Of a DNA stretch of 64,000 bases, positions 35,426 through 47,135 are shown in pieces. The DNA is from Hymenopus coronatus (lineage: Eukaryota; Arthropoda; Insecta; Mantodea; Hymenopodidae). The stretch lies in assembly GCA_030762935.1 (NCBI GenBank), contig CM060900.1, positions 435,910,259 to 435,974,258 of the forward strand, in the 5' to 3' direction. The notes below the pieces were generated by a model, which was not told the origin of the DNA, did no database searches, and saw only the letters and a list, made by a program, of their open reading frames with translations. Position 1 is the stretch's first letter, and each line of letters opens with the position of its first letter. The position numbers and the translations under genes were made by a program.

Positions 35426-36525
35426 CGTCCTTTCTGTTACAGGGCTAAATAAAACCACATGAATAGCTTATAGTAATGACTAAAGACTATGCCAGACAGA
35501 GCAGCAGATGTTGCAGAAATATGACTAGCTTAGAATGTATTCTAAATATAATATTTTAACTGACTATATCCTTATGTTACAGGCCTACAGACACAACAAA
35601 ATACATTAACGACTATACCCGAACGTGCAGTAAATGCTATACTGACTATGTCCTTTTTGTTACAGGGCTGCAATTATATACACATGTAATATTTATGTAA
35701 ATCCCACCACAAATTTCCAAGGGTGCAATCAGGGCTTCGGCCATGTTTGCGTCCTGGCTACCACTCTTCTGGCTCTGGCCTATGGCCGGCCAACACACCC
35801 ACTCCTTGAATCCATAGGTGCAACAAGCGGTACTGCTCCGTTTCTACACCCTAAATTCTCTCCGGTGGAATGGTTTTTTAGTGGGTATTGCCAGTTTATG
35901 GCGACCACCACACTTGGCAGAGTTATCCCCTCTGTCGCCTGTAGATTGGGTTTTTCCACTCCACTCGGGAAAAAAAGAAGAAGAAGAAGAAGAAGTCTGA
36001 GGCGTCGCCGCCAGAACTTTACCTAGACCACCTTGAAACCCTGCAATCCCGCTCTCAGCGAATATCCACCAACTCCCCATGGTACCGTCCTAAACGTACA
36101 CTCCATCAGGATCTGAACATCCCGATCCTCTTTAAAACCTTCCAAATAACTTTAACGCCCTAATCCGCGGTCTAGGCGAGTACGGCGTTGACCCAGGAGA
36201 GCGCTACAAACGCCCCAGACTCCTTCTCGGCACCTTAAATAAAAAAAAAAATCTTCCGCATAATCCCTGCATATAGCAACTTCCGCAGTTTCTCTCCTTA
36301 ATCGAATATCTTCACCATATCATCCTCCCGCTATTCCCGTCCCTCAATAATAAAAAAAAAAAAAACCCTTCACCTCCAGTAGAGGGTCTAGCCCTGAACT
36401 GGAAGCAGACGGAAGGAGACTTGCCTCACTCCAACGTCAACTCGTTGCTCGAGAAACCGGCAGTGCCCAGAGAAGCTCAACACAAGTTTCGTGAAACGTC
36501 GGCTCTTTGAGCCAGGACTCCATGA
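35426..36525 (+). pseudogene. LINE relic (Jockey-like C-terminus) with GC-rich 3' region
   Basis: A GC-rich stretch contrasts with its surroundings. Near 36000-36150 the plus strand encodes LYLDHLETLQSRSQRISTNS followed by PWYRPKRTLHQDLNIPIL. This resembles the segment near the C-terminus of Jockey-type ORF2 proteins (LxxLExxQxxxxRxxxNxPWY...TLHxDLxIP). Two interruptions are A-runs of 11-14 bases (36240-36250, 36352-36365). Before it, three short direct repeats of the word TCCTTxxTGTTACAGG occur at about 35429, 35571 and 35651. The reading frame is otherwise lost. Confidence 0.5.
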
Positions 36526-36528
36526 AAA

Positions 36529-36584
36529 TATTTTCCATATCACAATTTGGAAGGACCCTTGCTCCTATAAGATTTGGAATTCTT

Positions 36585-36620
<36 letters not shown>

Positions 36621-36912
36621 TTTTTTTGGTTCGTTTAAGAGATATTCACCTGTAACTCTTTATGTGGACCACTCTGTATAAATGAAACTCTCTACTCTTC
36701 AACTGAACTTTGAGCCTTCTTTTTAACATCTTTATTTTCTAATTTTCATCATATTGATACTTTAGCATGTCTTAAAGAAAATTAAACACATTAAGCTGAA
36801 AATTGTAATCACTTAATGTACATTCAAACCTTCTTTGAAGTGATATTGATTAAAGTACATCTTTATAAGTAGCACAATTTACAGTTATTTGATCTAAATG
36901 AATTAAAATACA
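36529..36912 (-). repeat. Fragment of the long-TIR Tc1/mariner element plus its flank (inverted copy of 61.13-61.49 kb)
   Basis: GAAAATATTTTCCATAT ... GAGATATTCACCTGTAACTC ... TCTGTA at 36532-36681 is one terminal repeat of the element described at 61.37-62.94 kb. The similarity continues past the TA target site for another 230 bp (CATTTTCATCAT.TTGATACTT-like, CTTTGAAGTGATATTGATTA, GTACATCTTTATAAGTAGCA). It therefore includes host or older repeat DNA. The whole block is the reverse complement of 61.13-61.49 kb. A T29 run at about 36591-36619 lies inside the terminal repeat. Confidence 0.8.
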
Positions 36913-37180
36913 CTTGTTCATTATTTTCTTACTTACATTACCTTGATGAATGTAGGGATTTTCACTCTAAAAATGGCGATAGTGTAGAAATTTTAATTTT
37001 GAGTGATATATTACACGATGGCCAGAAAAAACTTACATTATATATGATATTAGTTATGCTGCATACCCTATAACATATTCAGTATCCCTGAGCGCAGCTC
37101 GAAATGGGACCAAACAAACAATCAATGTACGCTTCTTCCGGTCATTTTGTTAAGATAACATTACACCTCTTATTAAAAGC

Positions 37181-37435
<255 letters not shown>

Positions 37436-37439
37436 GAGC

Positions 37440-38670
37440 GAGGCGACTCGAGTATTCTGGTAATTACAGAAGAAGTATGATCCGTGCTATAAACTGGTTA
37501 CGTGATAATTAGGGCCCGGCTTTTTAGGTTTTAACATATTTTTTCCCCTTATAAGTAAGTTAGAAAGTTTCAGAGTACTTTTATGTTTCAAGCCGTTTGG
37601 ATGTTAGCGTGTGAATGTTGTTCAACCTAGAAAAAGCTAAATGGGACTTTCAGACTTAAAACTCGCTAAACTTAAGTTTTATTTTATTCTATTGTTCTAA
37701 CCTCGGTAGAAAATGTATCAATTTTGTCTTCAATTCATTTGAGTTACAATTTTTGTGTAACAATTCGTTTAGTTTTGTTTTAAGTGTGCATATTGTGTTA
37801 GACAGGGAAAGAATTTATCACGATTTTTATCTTGGTAGAGAAATTGCGTGTATGACAGCGACATTTTGCGATGTTAAAAGATATTTTTCTGCCTATAGGA
37901 ATATGTCAAAGAAAGCAATAGAAAATTTACTAATGTGGCTAGCTGTGTACAGCAAAACTATTGAAATGTGAAGTTTGTGTTAGACGGGTGCTGTACATTA
38001 AAAATACATGCTAAATATTTAGTTAAAATGTTGGAGCACGAGTATACCGTGCAATAAATTACCATCAATTACAGTACATATTAATAGCATGTTTCTGTGA
38101 AGTAAAACAGATTTCATATTTTTATTTATATTATTTTATAAAAGGTGTTTGTCTTCAACTTCCTTAAATAAGTAAGAAAATTGTTTAAAACCCTTAAAAA
38201 AAAAGAGGAAGAACATTGTTAGAAAGCTAAGAAAATTGTTGGAAAACCTAAAGATGTTAACAAAGACTAAAACTGCAATTATAAAAAGCTAACATTCCTT
38301 GCCCTAGTAATAACATAAGATGACTAATCGTTTAACAGTACATATATCGCAAATTTGCTCACAGTAAACAATTTGAATCAGCAATATTAATCGTTAATGA
38401 CATACCTATACTTTGTATAAACATGTTCACAGTACAACCGAAAATAAAATTATTGCTTGCAGCATAAGCGTCTTAGAAGTAATAAAACTTATAACATTTA
38501 TTTTTAATAAAAGTGGAGACCACGTACATATATCCGACAGATTCTGTAATACCACATTTCGCTTTTAACCCTTTCTCTAGTGCGGTTATTTAAACATCAT
38601 CTTTATACTGGTACGCTATTTAAATCTTAAATCATTTAAACACATTAAATAATACAATTTTCAGGATTGA
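37440..38670. other. Non-coding, no gene recognised
   Basis: AT-rich, with short frames only (for example 37753-37971). Nothing is supported. Confidence 0.5.
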
Positions 38671-38674
38671 TTAT

Positions 38675-38870
38675 GCGAGTTTCCGCGAATAACGCCTCAG
38701 TCTTGCTATTATTATGAGTTTTGCGCGAATCGAGACTCCCGTACGCTCGTTGGCCATGCTCTCTCGTGCCTCTATGCATTCAGCTACTGGCTACGAGAGG
38801 CGCACTAAGCAGTCGCGAGAAACGAGCGAGACTGAAAGCTGACTTGACCAGCTCTAGATGGCATGCTTGT
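38675..38870. promoter_or_regulatory. CpG-rich island of unknown role
   Basis: In an otherwise CpG-poor region, about 200 bases hold many CG dinucleotides: GCGAGTTTCCGCGAATAACG, TTTTGCGCGAATCGAG, CCGTACGCTCGTTGG and GCAGTCGCGAGAAACGAGCG. This could be a promoter or first exon upstream of desaturase A, or the end of an unrecognised mobile element. No TATA box or splice donor could be tied to it. Confidence 0.25.
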
Positions 38871-39853
38871 TATTACTAGTTTTGGTCTTTCACGAGATTA
38901 AAAGCATTATTTATCGTTTCTCTGGAATATTGATAATAAATATAGTAGTGGTCAAAATGGTACTGTCACAGTTGGTTTTCTGTATGACGTGTTCAATCTC
39001 CTCGAACCTTGCTCGATAATGAGACCAAACGGACAAAACAAACAATTAAAATGCATTTATTTCAACGATGTTATTCTCGTTTTTACCACTCTTCCTTGTG
39101 AACCAGCTTTAACAATACCTATTTCTTCACGAAAGTCAATTAATATTCGTTAGAAGGATCTATGTCGACATTTTCGGCTATTTATATTTTTAATGAAGCT
39201 TCAGGCATATAATGCCGTAGAAAATTAGTAAAGTGGATAAAAAGCACGCATTTTGGTTTTCTAAATGTCCAATTATACTCTGAGCTGGACTATCAAACAA
39301 CTACCTATTCATTGATATTGCGTAACCATAAACAAAAGTTTGAAAATGAGAGCAACTTTAAGAAATTTAAAGGTGGAAAGCTTTCAAAACACTATGATTG
39401 CATTTATTTTCCCCCCCTCAATTATGGGTATTGTTACATTTTCCCCGTGCTTTTCATTTTTATTTTGTTACAGGCACATTTGCTAGAATTTTCTGGGTCT
39501 CTGAAACGCACTGTTTAATTGCTCTGCTTTACTTATTCTATAGATACTACTTTTTTGGCTATGAACATTGGCATTTCCTTACAAATACTAAAAAAATAGA
39601 CATTGTGTACGTTTCCCTGTCAGAACCTCAAATGTTCCAAGACTGTGACTTTAACTTATTTGCATTTCCAACCTGTATATGAAATAGCATCACTAGTTAA
39701 GCCTTCCAGAAATAATGGGATGACTTTTAGAGCAATAAGAAATTGGGAGCAGGTTTCTCAATCTTACTGTGGTGATGTATATGTATAACTAGGAAAGAGC
39801 AACTTTGTTTATACATACAAATACATGTTTTCCAAATAGTGGATGTTCAACTA

Positions 39854-41156
39854 CGAGGGCTGTAAATAAAGTAGTGGCAACATTGATAGAACACAATATT
39901 TATTGAAATCACAAGTACAATTGCATTACATTCCTTCATTGTAGCCACCCGCAAATTCCCTGACCTTTTGCCAAATGTAGGGCAGCCGTTGGGGACCGTT
40001 GGCAAGGCGATCTCTGTTGATGACTGCGATGGAGCGCCCTATTGCGCGGACTACAGATGCCACGTCAGGAAATCGGCGGCCTCGGAGGGGTTCCTTCAAC
40101 TTCGGAAACAGGTCGAAGTCACAAGGAATCATGTCTGGTGAGTACGGAGGATGTTCCAAAACCTCCCAATGCCACCGTTGCAATAAGAGCTGGACATTGT
40201 TTGCGAAATGACAACGTGCGTTCTTGCAACTCTATGGAGTGATTGTCTCGCAATAAACGTGGACTTTTGCGCCGCATAGCCGGACAATGTCGCTCCAGAA
40301 ATCGGCAATAGTAGTCACTGTTGACGGTTTGTCCCTCAGGCACAGCATGCGTAAGAATAACCCATCTCGTAGTCGTATGCCACAATCAGCATCAGCTTCA
40401 CCCGACTGGGTTCCTGTCGAACTTTCTGTGGACGAGGTGAACCTGGGTGGTACCATTCATTCGACTGACGCTTCAATTCCGGCTCATAGGCACGTGCCCA
40501 CGTCTTATCAATACGCTGCAGAAATGTGTCTCCGTCGCTGTGGTATCTGTCCAGGTGGATATCAGCCAGTGCATACCGGTGCCATTTCTGTACCTCAGTG
40601 AGTCGATGTGGGACCCAACGGGATGTAATTTTCCTCAGGTGAAGACATTTCGTTAGGATATGCCACAGTTTGATTACTGAGACCAACCTCTACGGATAAC
40701 TCCCGGAGTCCATCGATGGTCCATGGCAACGAGACAACTCACAATGTCAATCTGATCTTGTGGAATGGATGGCCGACCTGTGCGTTGCAAATCCGCAGTC
40801 TCAGTCCGACCTGCACGAAACGCCTTGACCCATATTGCATCCGTCCTGTACGGCAATGCATTCCCGCCACAGGCTTCACGTAATCCTCGATAACATGCTG
40901 ATGCATCTTTTCCATGGGCAACCTCGATTTTAATCCACGAACGCTGATCGCCTTTGGTAAACATGCTTTAGAGCGGTGCACTTGACACTGTTCACTTCAA
41001 CGCTACACAGCAACAACACACTCCCAACTGGCAACCCCACCAAAGCACACTACACATCGACACTAGTCACCTGATCGCTCCTTTATCCTATTGGCTCATA
41101 CCCGCTCTCCTGTGAATGTGGGGACCATATTGCCACTACTTTCTTTACAGCCCTCG
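39854..41156 (-). mobile_element. mariner-family DNA transposon, complete but decayed
   Basis: Terminal inverted repeats of about 28 bp begin CGAGGGCTGTAAATAAAGTA at 39854 and, on the other strand, CGAGGGCTGTAAAGAAAGTA at 41156. TA flanks both ends (39852-39853 and 41157-41158). The 1.3-kb length is normal for mariner. The interior encodes a transposase on the minus strand in several broken frames. It moves by cut and paste into TA sites. Confidence 0.95.
39926..40964 (-). pseudogene. mariner transposase, broken by several frameshifts
   Basis: Pieces in order from 40964: WIKIEVAHGKDASACYRGLR (N-terminal helix-turn-helix), LQRTGRPSIPQDQI, WVPHRLTEVQKWHRYALADI, a stretch with KLMLIVAYD (first catalytic Asp region), VPEGQTVNSDYYCRFLERH and LLRDN (second Asp region). 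Last comes HPPYSPDMIPCDFDLFPKLK with the third Asp, ending ...GGYNEGM. At least three frame changes separate these pieces. The SPD...CDFDLF signature identifies the mariner family. Confidence 0.9.
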
Positions 41157-41865
41157 TATTTTTCAACATCCAGAAACTGCATTTGAATCTTAAAGAAAGG
41201 GTTAACTTTTGCCAGCTCTGCTTTCACACAAAGCAGATGAAACAGACAAAAGGTAAACATGCATGGACAGTTTTTAAAATAACAAATAGTTTGTTTTTTC
41301 AAAAGGGATATCAACTGGCCAAAAGTAGAAACAGAATGGCAATGCTTTAAAAAAAGTAAAGCTATATTGGGACCTAAGAAATGTATGCTGTAATAATATT
41401 GTGTAGTACATGTCATAAAATGACAAAAGTGATTTATTCTGTAAGAATAGATGGCATCTTGAGTATGTTTGTGCACTATACTCCAATACACTGGTTTAAG
41501 TTCATAAAGCTAGAAGTACCTGATTGGCCCCTTTGTATTCTACAATATTTTAAGTTTTGATGTTCCACATTTTAAAGTAGTTTCGTCATTAGGAATAATG
41601 ATAAATAGTTCAGTTTGGGAGAAGGTGCAATCTGATAAAAGACAGCACAAATTCTTGATGGTTCACACTATTAAAATCCTATGCCTCTATGTATATTGCT
41701 GTGATAATAGATGTTTATAGTGAACATTTAATTGTCTTTTTAAATTTTTTTGCCTTTTATCCTGAAATTATCCAGAGTTTACAGCCCATAATGTTGCATG
41801 CATTTATAGTAAGTAGGAATGGCAGAGTTTTAACTTTAGATCTTTGTGTCACATTCTTGGAAGAT

Positions 41866-42400
41866 ACCAAGCCTAAACACAGGGACCTTTTTCTAAAATG
41901 CTTTTTGTGAATTTAGGGGTTTCAAAACATGTATTTCTGGTGAAATCTCGGTATCAAATTTCTGGATGGAATACAGTAACCACCTTCTCTATCTACTATG
42001 TAAATTGTACATATGCGGCAAAGAAAGTAAACTGAATGAATGGCAGAATGTGACTAAGTTTACTTGGATTAAGTACGCTCCAAATGATAACGGATTTCAG
42101 AGGTAGAATGAAAGCACATGCTGAATTAAATATGACTCTAGTGTTCCCTACAGCAGTTCTACAGGTGTGCTTTAGCTGTGGTCCAGTGGTGAAGACGACG
42201 GTAATGGAATGCGATATCGGTGACCACACAGGTTCAAATCTCACAAATTCATTTTTACTTTCTCTATACGCACTATGTACATAGTGTATAGAGAAGGTAT
42301 TGCACTCCACCCAAAAATTTGATACCGAGATTTCACTGGAAATATATGTTTTAGGGCCCCTTTATCTAAAAAAAAAAGCATTTTTGGAATAAGGTCAGTG
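41866..42400. repeat. Palindrome-headed dispersed repeat, two facing copies; right copy has a tRNA-like head
   Basis: The right copy (about 42165-42400, plus) starts with a tRNA-like head: A-box-like GCTGTGGTCCAGTGGTGAAG and B-box-like CAGGTTCAAATCTC. A strong hairpin at 42260-42297 follows (CTCTATACGCACTATGTAC against its complement), then GGTATTGCACTCCACCC and GATACCGAGATTTCAC. The left copy (about 41866-42010) is the reverse complement of the part after the hairpin (GATACCGAGATTTCACCAGA, AAAAAGCATTTT). Other copies lie at 24.06 and 48.18 kb. Confidence 0.65.
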
Positions 42401-42625
42401 TGTGCTTTAGAGAAAAGGAAAAATACAATGTTTGCTCTTAATTCAAGATTATAGTCTTCTTTGGTTACATTGCCAAATAACAGGGATTTGCTTTCCGTTC
42501 ACTGCACTGTTTCTAACTTATTCTGTTCCCCTCCCACTTTCTTGCACCAGCAAATCAGTTGTTGCAATATCTTTTCTACAGAGATTGATATATTGTGAGA
42601 CCATATATTTGTGTTAATAGTGTAT

Positions 42626-42870
42626 TACCATGTGGAATGGCTCAGGTGGCCTGCATTCAGGAGGTAGCGGGTTTGCTACCCTTGGCCAGCCTACCTCACC
42701 CATGGGTTTTTTCGGGGCTTTCTCCAGATAGGCAGGTAGACACTGGGTAGGTTTTCTTCATTGTTCATCCTGTTGATTTCTTTCAGGGTTGGAAGTGTCA
42801 GCAGTGGTGCTCACTGCGACATGGCTGGGGAAAAAGGATGCAGGTGCAATATGCCCTCTCTTCTCTTTCT
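42626..42870 (+). mobile_element. tRNA-derived SINE, probable
   Basis: This starts with AATGGCTCAGGTGGCCTGC (A-box-like) and GCGGGTTTGCTACCC (decayed B-box position). CAGCCTACCTCACCCATGGG and a pyrimidine- and GC-rich body follow, ending near TCTTTCTACAAAAG. The pattern resembles other tRNA SINEs of insects, but I found no clear target duplication. Confidence 0.5.
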
Positions 42871-42959
42871 ACAAAAGATTAAGTTTAAACACTACAAATT
42901 TTGATGGAGAGATTTCGGCAATACTTCAGAGCTTACAAAACCTACTATATCATATAACA

Positions 42960-43540
42960 ATTTTTTGAAAAATTTGTACTATTATCTGACTCTAAAGCAG
43001 CTATTATATCCATAACATCTGATGTAACACCTAATAACTTAAATATTGCAGAATGCCGCAAAATCATAAAACAACTAATGAATTTAAATAACAAATTAAT
43101 ACTTCAATGGATACCAGCACATTGCAGAATACAGGGCAATGAAACATCTGACTTTCTAGCCAAGAAAGGTTGTAAAATTACATCAAATTCGTCTGATCCA
43201 ATAAGTTATCACTCAATCAAAGAATCATTATATCAACATATAATAACAAACTTAAAGAAGATAATGTATTACAAACAAAAGGAAAACCATGGGAAAATTT
43301 ATGTAATAACACGACCAGAATCACTACATTACAAAGAAAATCTTATGTAACAAATTTTAGACTCCTAACAGGCCATGACTGTCTCAATAAACATTTATTC
43401 AGGATTGGTATAGTGAGATCTCCTCTGTGTCCTTTCTGTACACTTAAAGAAGATATGGATGGAAACCATCTACTGCGCTGCCCAACCTTGAGTCGACATG
43501 ATAATATGACATCAAAATACTGGAATGCAAGAGAGTGAAT
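42960..43540 (+). pseudogene. Non-LTR retrotransposon relic (RNase H and C-terminus)
   Basis: An open stretch encodes LSDSKAAIISIT, ending in a D-containing RNase H strand, then LILQWIPAHCRIQGNETSDF (the WIPxHxGIxGNExxD signature) and LAKKG. After a frame break it continues with TGHDCLNKHLFRIG and SPLCPFCTLKEDMDGNHLLRC, the Cys/His motif near the end of these proteins. Upstream RT motifs are absent. This differs in sequence from the complete LINE at 15.8-21.7 kb, so it is another family. Confidence 0.7.
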
Positions 43541-43879
43541 GGCTTCGCTGCTGCCAATTGCTCAACATTAGATACCAACCAACCAAAGATGTTCAGGGTG
43601 AAATCTCTGTCCTCCGACTTTGCTTGTTTGCCAGGGAGAGGACCACTCGTGGCAGATGTGTTGGACCCTATGTAGGGTGGGGGCCCCAGTCTGCCTTTCA
43701 GACTGTTGGGATGCTTCAATCTGGAAACGGTAGGGACTGTGTTGTTGCTCCTGGGTCTAGCCACTCAGAGAACCTCAGTCTTCCTGGGTTCACTGCTGAG
43801 TCTCCTCCAACCATGTCCTATCCTGTTGTGTATTAGTGATGTTATGCCAAAATATGTGTATATTGTAGTACACAATTTT

Positions 43880-44270
43880 TAGGTACGATTCCTATGATAA
43901 ACTCTTGTAGAGAAGCTAGATGTGCATAGATAGATTATATGTGCCTCAAAGAGAAACTGTTGGTGATCTTACACTTAGATTTACAGAAACCAGAACTGTT
44001 TCTGATAAGAAACTGAAAGTAAATCTTGTTTTACAGACAGTGAACTTGATAGCATCAGAGAAAAGATAGAAAAACATCGAAAGATATATGTGCAAAAGCT
44101 TGCACAGGAATCAGGCATTACAAATGCCTTAGCCTGGAATGCCACTGAGCTTTTAAAACTAGAGCCCTATAACATCAGTATATTTTAGAAATTCCAATCA
44201 CATAATAATGTGGGCAGAGTGACTTTCTCCAGTTTGTTCTTGAATAATAATAATGATCACATGTTTGATC
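43880..44270 (+). pseudogene. Possible Tc1/mariner-like transposase relic (HTH part)
   Basis: A broken translation contains ETVGDLTLRFTETRTVSDKK, then a stretch like VQKLAQESGITNALAWNATE with LLKLEPYNISI. The order resembles the DNA-binding region of insect Tc3-like transposases (SxRxxAxxxGISxxTxxRxxKxLKLxPYKI). No catalytic part was recognised. This is a weak call. Confidence 0.3.
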
Positions 44271-44279
44271 CACCTTAAG

Positions 44280-46070
44280 TTATTTTTTAACAGATGAAGC
44301 TTAGTTTTATTTACATTATCATGTAGCGCACAAAACAATGGGTAATGGAGTGTAGAAAAACCTGATGTTATACACAAAATACCATTGTGTGACCAAAAGA
44401 TTCACATTCAGTGTGCTGTGAAAAAGCATTTGATGAGCAGAGTGTACAATGCACACTTTTTTCCTGCAAAGCTTTTTCTGTGTTATGTTTATGATATTAG
44501 CTCTCTTTTGGATTATGCTTAATAACAAAGACAATGTTTTCATGCATTTTGAATGACATTTTTTTATGATTAGTGAAAGTAAAACTGAAATGGCTTAAGT
44601 TGGAATGAAATAATAACAGAATTGTTTCATTTACTTATTTATTTTGCATTTAAAGCAAAAACCAAAGCATAAATGACCTAGCTCTACTAATAGAAGTGGT
44701 TCACGTGGCAAAACCTATAAGGAGATTTCAGAATTAGCTAAGGTCAACCTTCTCTTACTGTTCTTGTCAACTATTCACAAGTTGTTATTTTTTTGAAACT
44801 CACATGACGAGAAAACTGTTCCTTTAATTTTTAATACTTGGTACCATTACATAGACAATATGTTTGTCATCACCCTAAGAAGTCTGCAGAAGTAGTAGTG
44901 GAAATGCAGATATGCAAGATAAATCCATTAAATTTACAACATAGAGGGTTGCCTCCCATTCCTGGATACCAATATTTAAAGGAAAACTGGGAAATTTGTT
45001 TTGCCATACATTATAAGCCCATTTACACAATGATTTAATTAAAACAAAAAATACTGCTTCAACCAGATACAACACACTCAGTTTTCAATAGCATGGAAAG
45101 GCTCCTTATGGTTCCACTAACCCATTCAAGGATACCCAATAATAGAGGTGAGGTCTTAAAGTAAATAAATGAAAGAAATATTTTGGTACTTTTAAGGAGC
45201 AAACCTACAACCATATCATGGTCAACTCTCATACCATACCTTAGACCACGTGGCTATTTGGACAGATGATAGCTGCACTATTTTGTAATCTTATAATGCT
45301 ACATAATAAGAGAGTGAAATCTTTTTCACAAAAATAAATAAATAAATGTATCTGCACTCAATCAAAGCCCATCAGCATCCAACCATGTTTTCGTTGGGTC
45401 TTCCCCATCCTATTCCCAGTTTCTCTTGAATGCAGAACATACATTTTGATTTATACTAATCAAGCTTCTTCAACATTTATTTGCTGAGCAACAGAAAGCT
45501 TGAAATTTAGCAACCTAAAGTGAAAAATTCCTAATTATACTGTTTTTGCACATTGATTTTAGTGAAATATATGAATCTTTTTATTAAGATAAAATTCAGT
45601 CTGCTCACTGGGCAAGCACCTTGTACACCTTTTTGGTACACTTAAGATCACAAATGTTACTACTAATGTAGTTGTGTTAGATTGCTCATAAGTATGCAGT
45701 TCCTGCTTTCAATTATGTGATTTTAAGAGCAGTTAAGGAAAAAGAGCTGGTTTAAAAATAAGAGTGTTGTATCATCCAGCATTGTGCCTAGCAGTTTAAA
45801 CAAAAATGTACAATATATTTGGGAACATGATTTAAGAATAGTTCTAACAGCAGTTTTTAGCAACCAGAGGGTGTATTGATGGATTCAATAAACGGATAAA
45901 TGGAGGCACTTATCAAGAACCTCAGATCCTCAAACTGAAAAAGAAGCAGAAATAAAATCAAAAGTAGCAGAGTTGGATTAGTTTTGGACTCCAAATGGAT
46001 AGATGATAATGAATATACCAGACATACGACAGCTGCATGTTTTTGAGAAAATATAACCTTGTAAGTTAAA
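44280..46070. other. Non-coding, no gene recognised
   Basis: AT-rich with short frames only; nothing is supported. Confidence 0.5.
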
Positions 46071-46077
46071 AGTAGCA

Positions 46078-46945
46078 ACTACATATGAGGCATTTCTGAC
46101 CAGAAGAGCGACCTTAAACTGCACGTTTCAAGCAAAATATAATTTGATTTTTCTACCAAGTGCAAACTAGACATTGAAGCATTCCTGACCAGAAGGGCAA
46201 ACTCAACAACTTCACATTTTGTGCTAAGTATCATTTGAATTTTCAATCAAGGGTGACTTTGACGTATTATCCCTTCTTTGTGATTTAATCTAAAATATAA
46301 ATGGTAATAAAGCACGTTTTATATCACATATTCATTTATTACAATAAACACACAACATGAATGGAAATATAATAATAGGAGTATTATCACAAAGGAATAT
46401 CTACATTCAAACTCATTTATCATACTTAACAAAGGTTTCGCCTTCATTAGATTCTATGTCATTTTTGAGAGTTGAACAGTTTGATTGCACTTGAAGTTCT
46501 GGTGAAAATATTGGTTCTATGGAATGGGTAGGTAAGGTAGCAATCTCTGATGTCATTTAGTTTCGCTGGGGGTACTGAGATAGGAGTATCATATATCCTC
46601 TTTAATTCTTCCAATTTTAGCCTGAACTTCTCCAGATGATTGTCTATTTGAGAGCTTAGGGATTCGAAGTGCTGTTGCAGGTCAAAGGCAAGTGCCATCA
46701 CCATGTCATCCTTATTCTTTAACTCTTTTTTTAATGTATGAACTATTTTAGCACTATTCAAACTGAACCCCTCTGATTTGTATATGGCAATTTTGCATAG
46801 AATATTAAGGGTCTTTCAACTACATTCATCTAAAAAAATGTTCACTGTTACCCATTGAGTCAAACACTTGAATAAAAACAAAATACTCATCTGTTGAGTT
46901 TGCCCTTATAATCTGGAATGCCTCATATGTAAGGGCAAAGGAATA
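46078..46945. repeat. Inverted-repeat element with a small coiled-coil ORF
   Basis: GAGGCATTxCTGACCAGAAG and GAAGCATTCCTGACCAGAAG GGCAAACTCAACA occur as two direct blocks of about 110 bp (46085 and 46175). An inverted version, TTGAGTTTGCCCTTATAATC TGGAATGCCTCATATGTAAG, stands at 46895-46935. Between them a minus-strand frame of 100 codons (46761-46459) encodes a Lys/Glu/Leu-rich segment (KIVHTLKKELKNKDDMVMAL, FESLSSQIDNHLEKF) that may form a coiled coil. I suspect a non-autonomous or decayed DNA transposon, but no class could be assigned. Confidence 0.4.
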
Positions 46946-46999
46946 TAAATGTTATGATTTCTTAACTGAAGAGATCAATATAGAAAATCAAGAAATTGC

Positions 47000-47135
47000 T
47001 TCTGAAGCTGTACTGAATACTGATGATTTAAGAACTGGTAATTCGGTGCTAGTTCCATTTAATGTAAGAAAGGTATAAAGTACTTTGCAGGACAAGTTAT
47101 CTCATTAAATTGTTCTTAAATTAGTCAATGAGCGT
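47000..47135 (+). pseudogene. Short coding relic of unknown, probably mobile, origin
   Basis: The translation reads IASEAVLNTDDLRTGNSVLV followed by PFNVRK and, after a frame break, IKYFAGQVISLN. The 'DLKxGxxVLVxFxxxKxxKYFxGxV' style is familiar to me from repetitive insect ORFs that I cannot name. It may belong with the inverted-repeat element just to its left. Confidence 0.25.

Noticed and set aside
42257..42300. The strong hairpin as a transcription terminator or microRNA precursor
   Set aside because: The same palindrome recurs in other copies of a dispersed repeat, so repeat structure explains it better; no small-RNA evidence is available.
46459..46761. Calling the coiled-coil frame a host gene
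   Set aside because: It is enclosed by inverted repeats, lacks splice or homology support, and is better left as a possible element-encoded relic.
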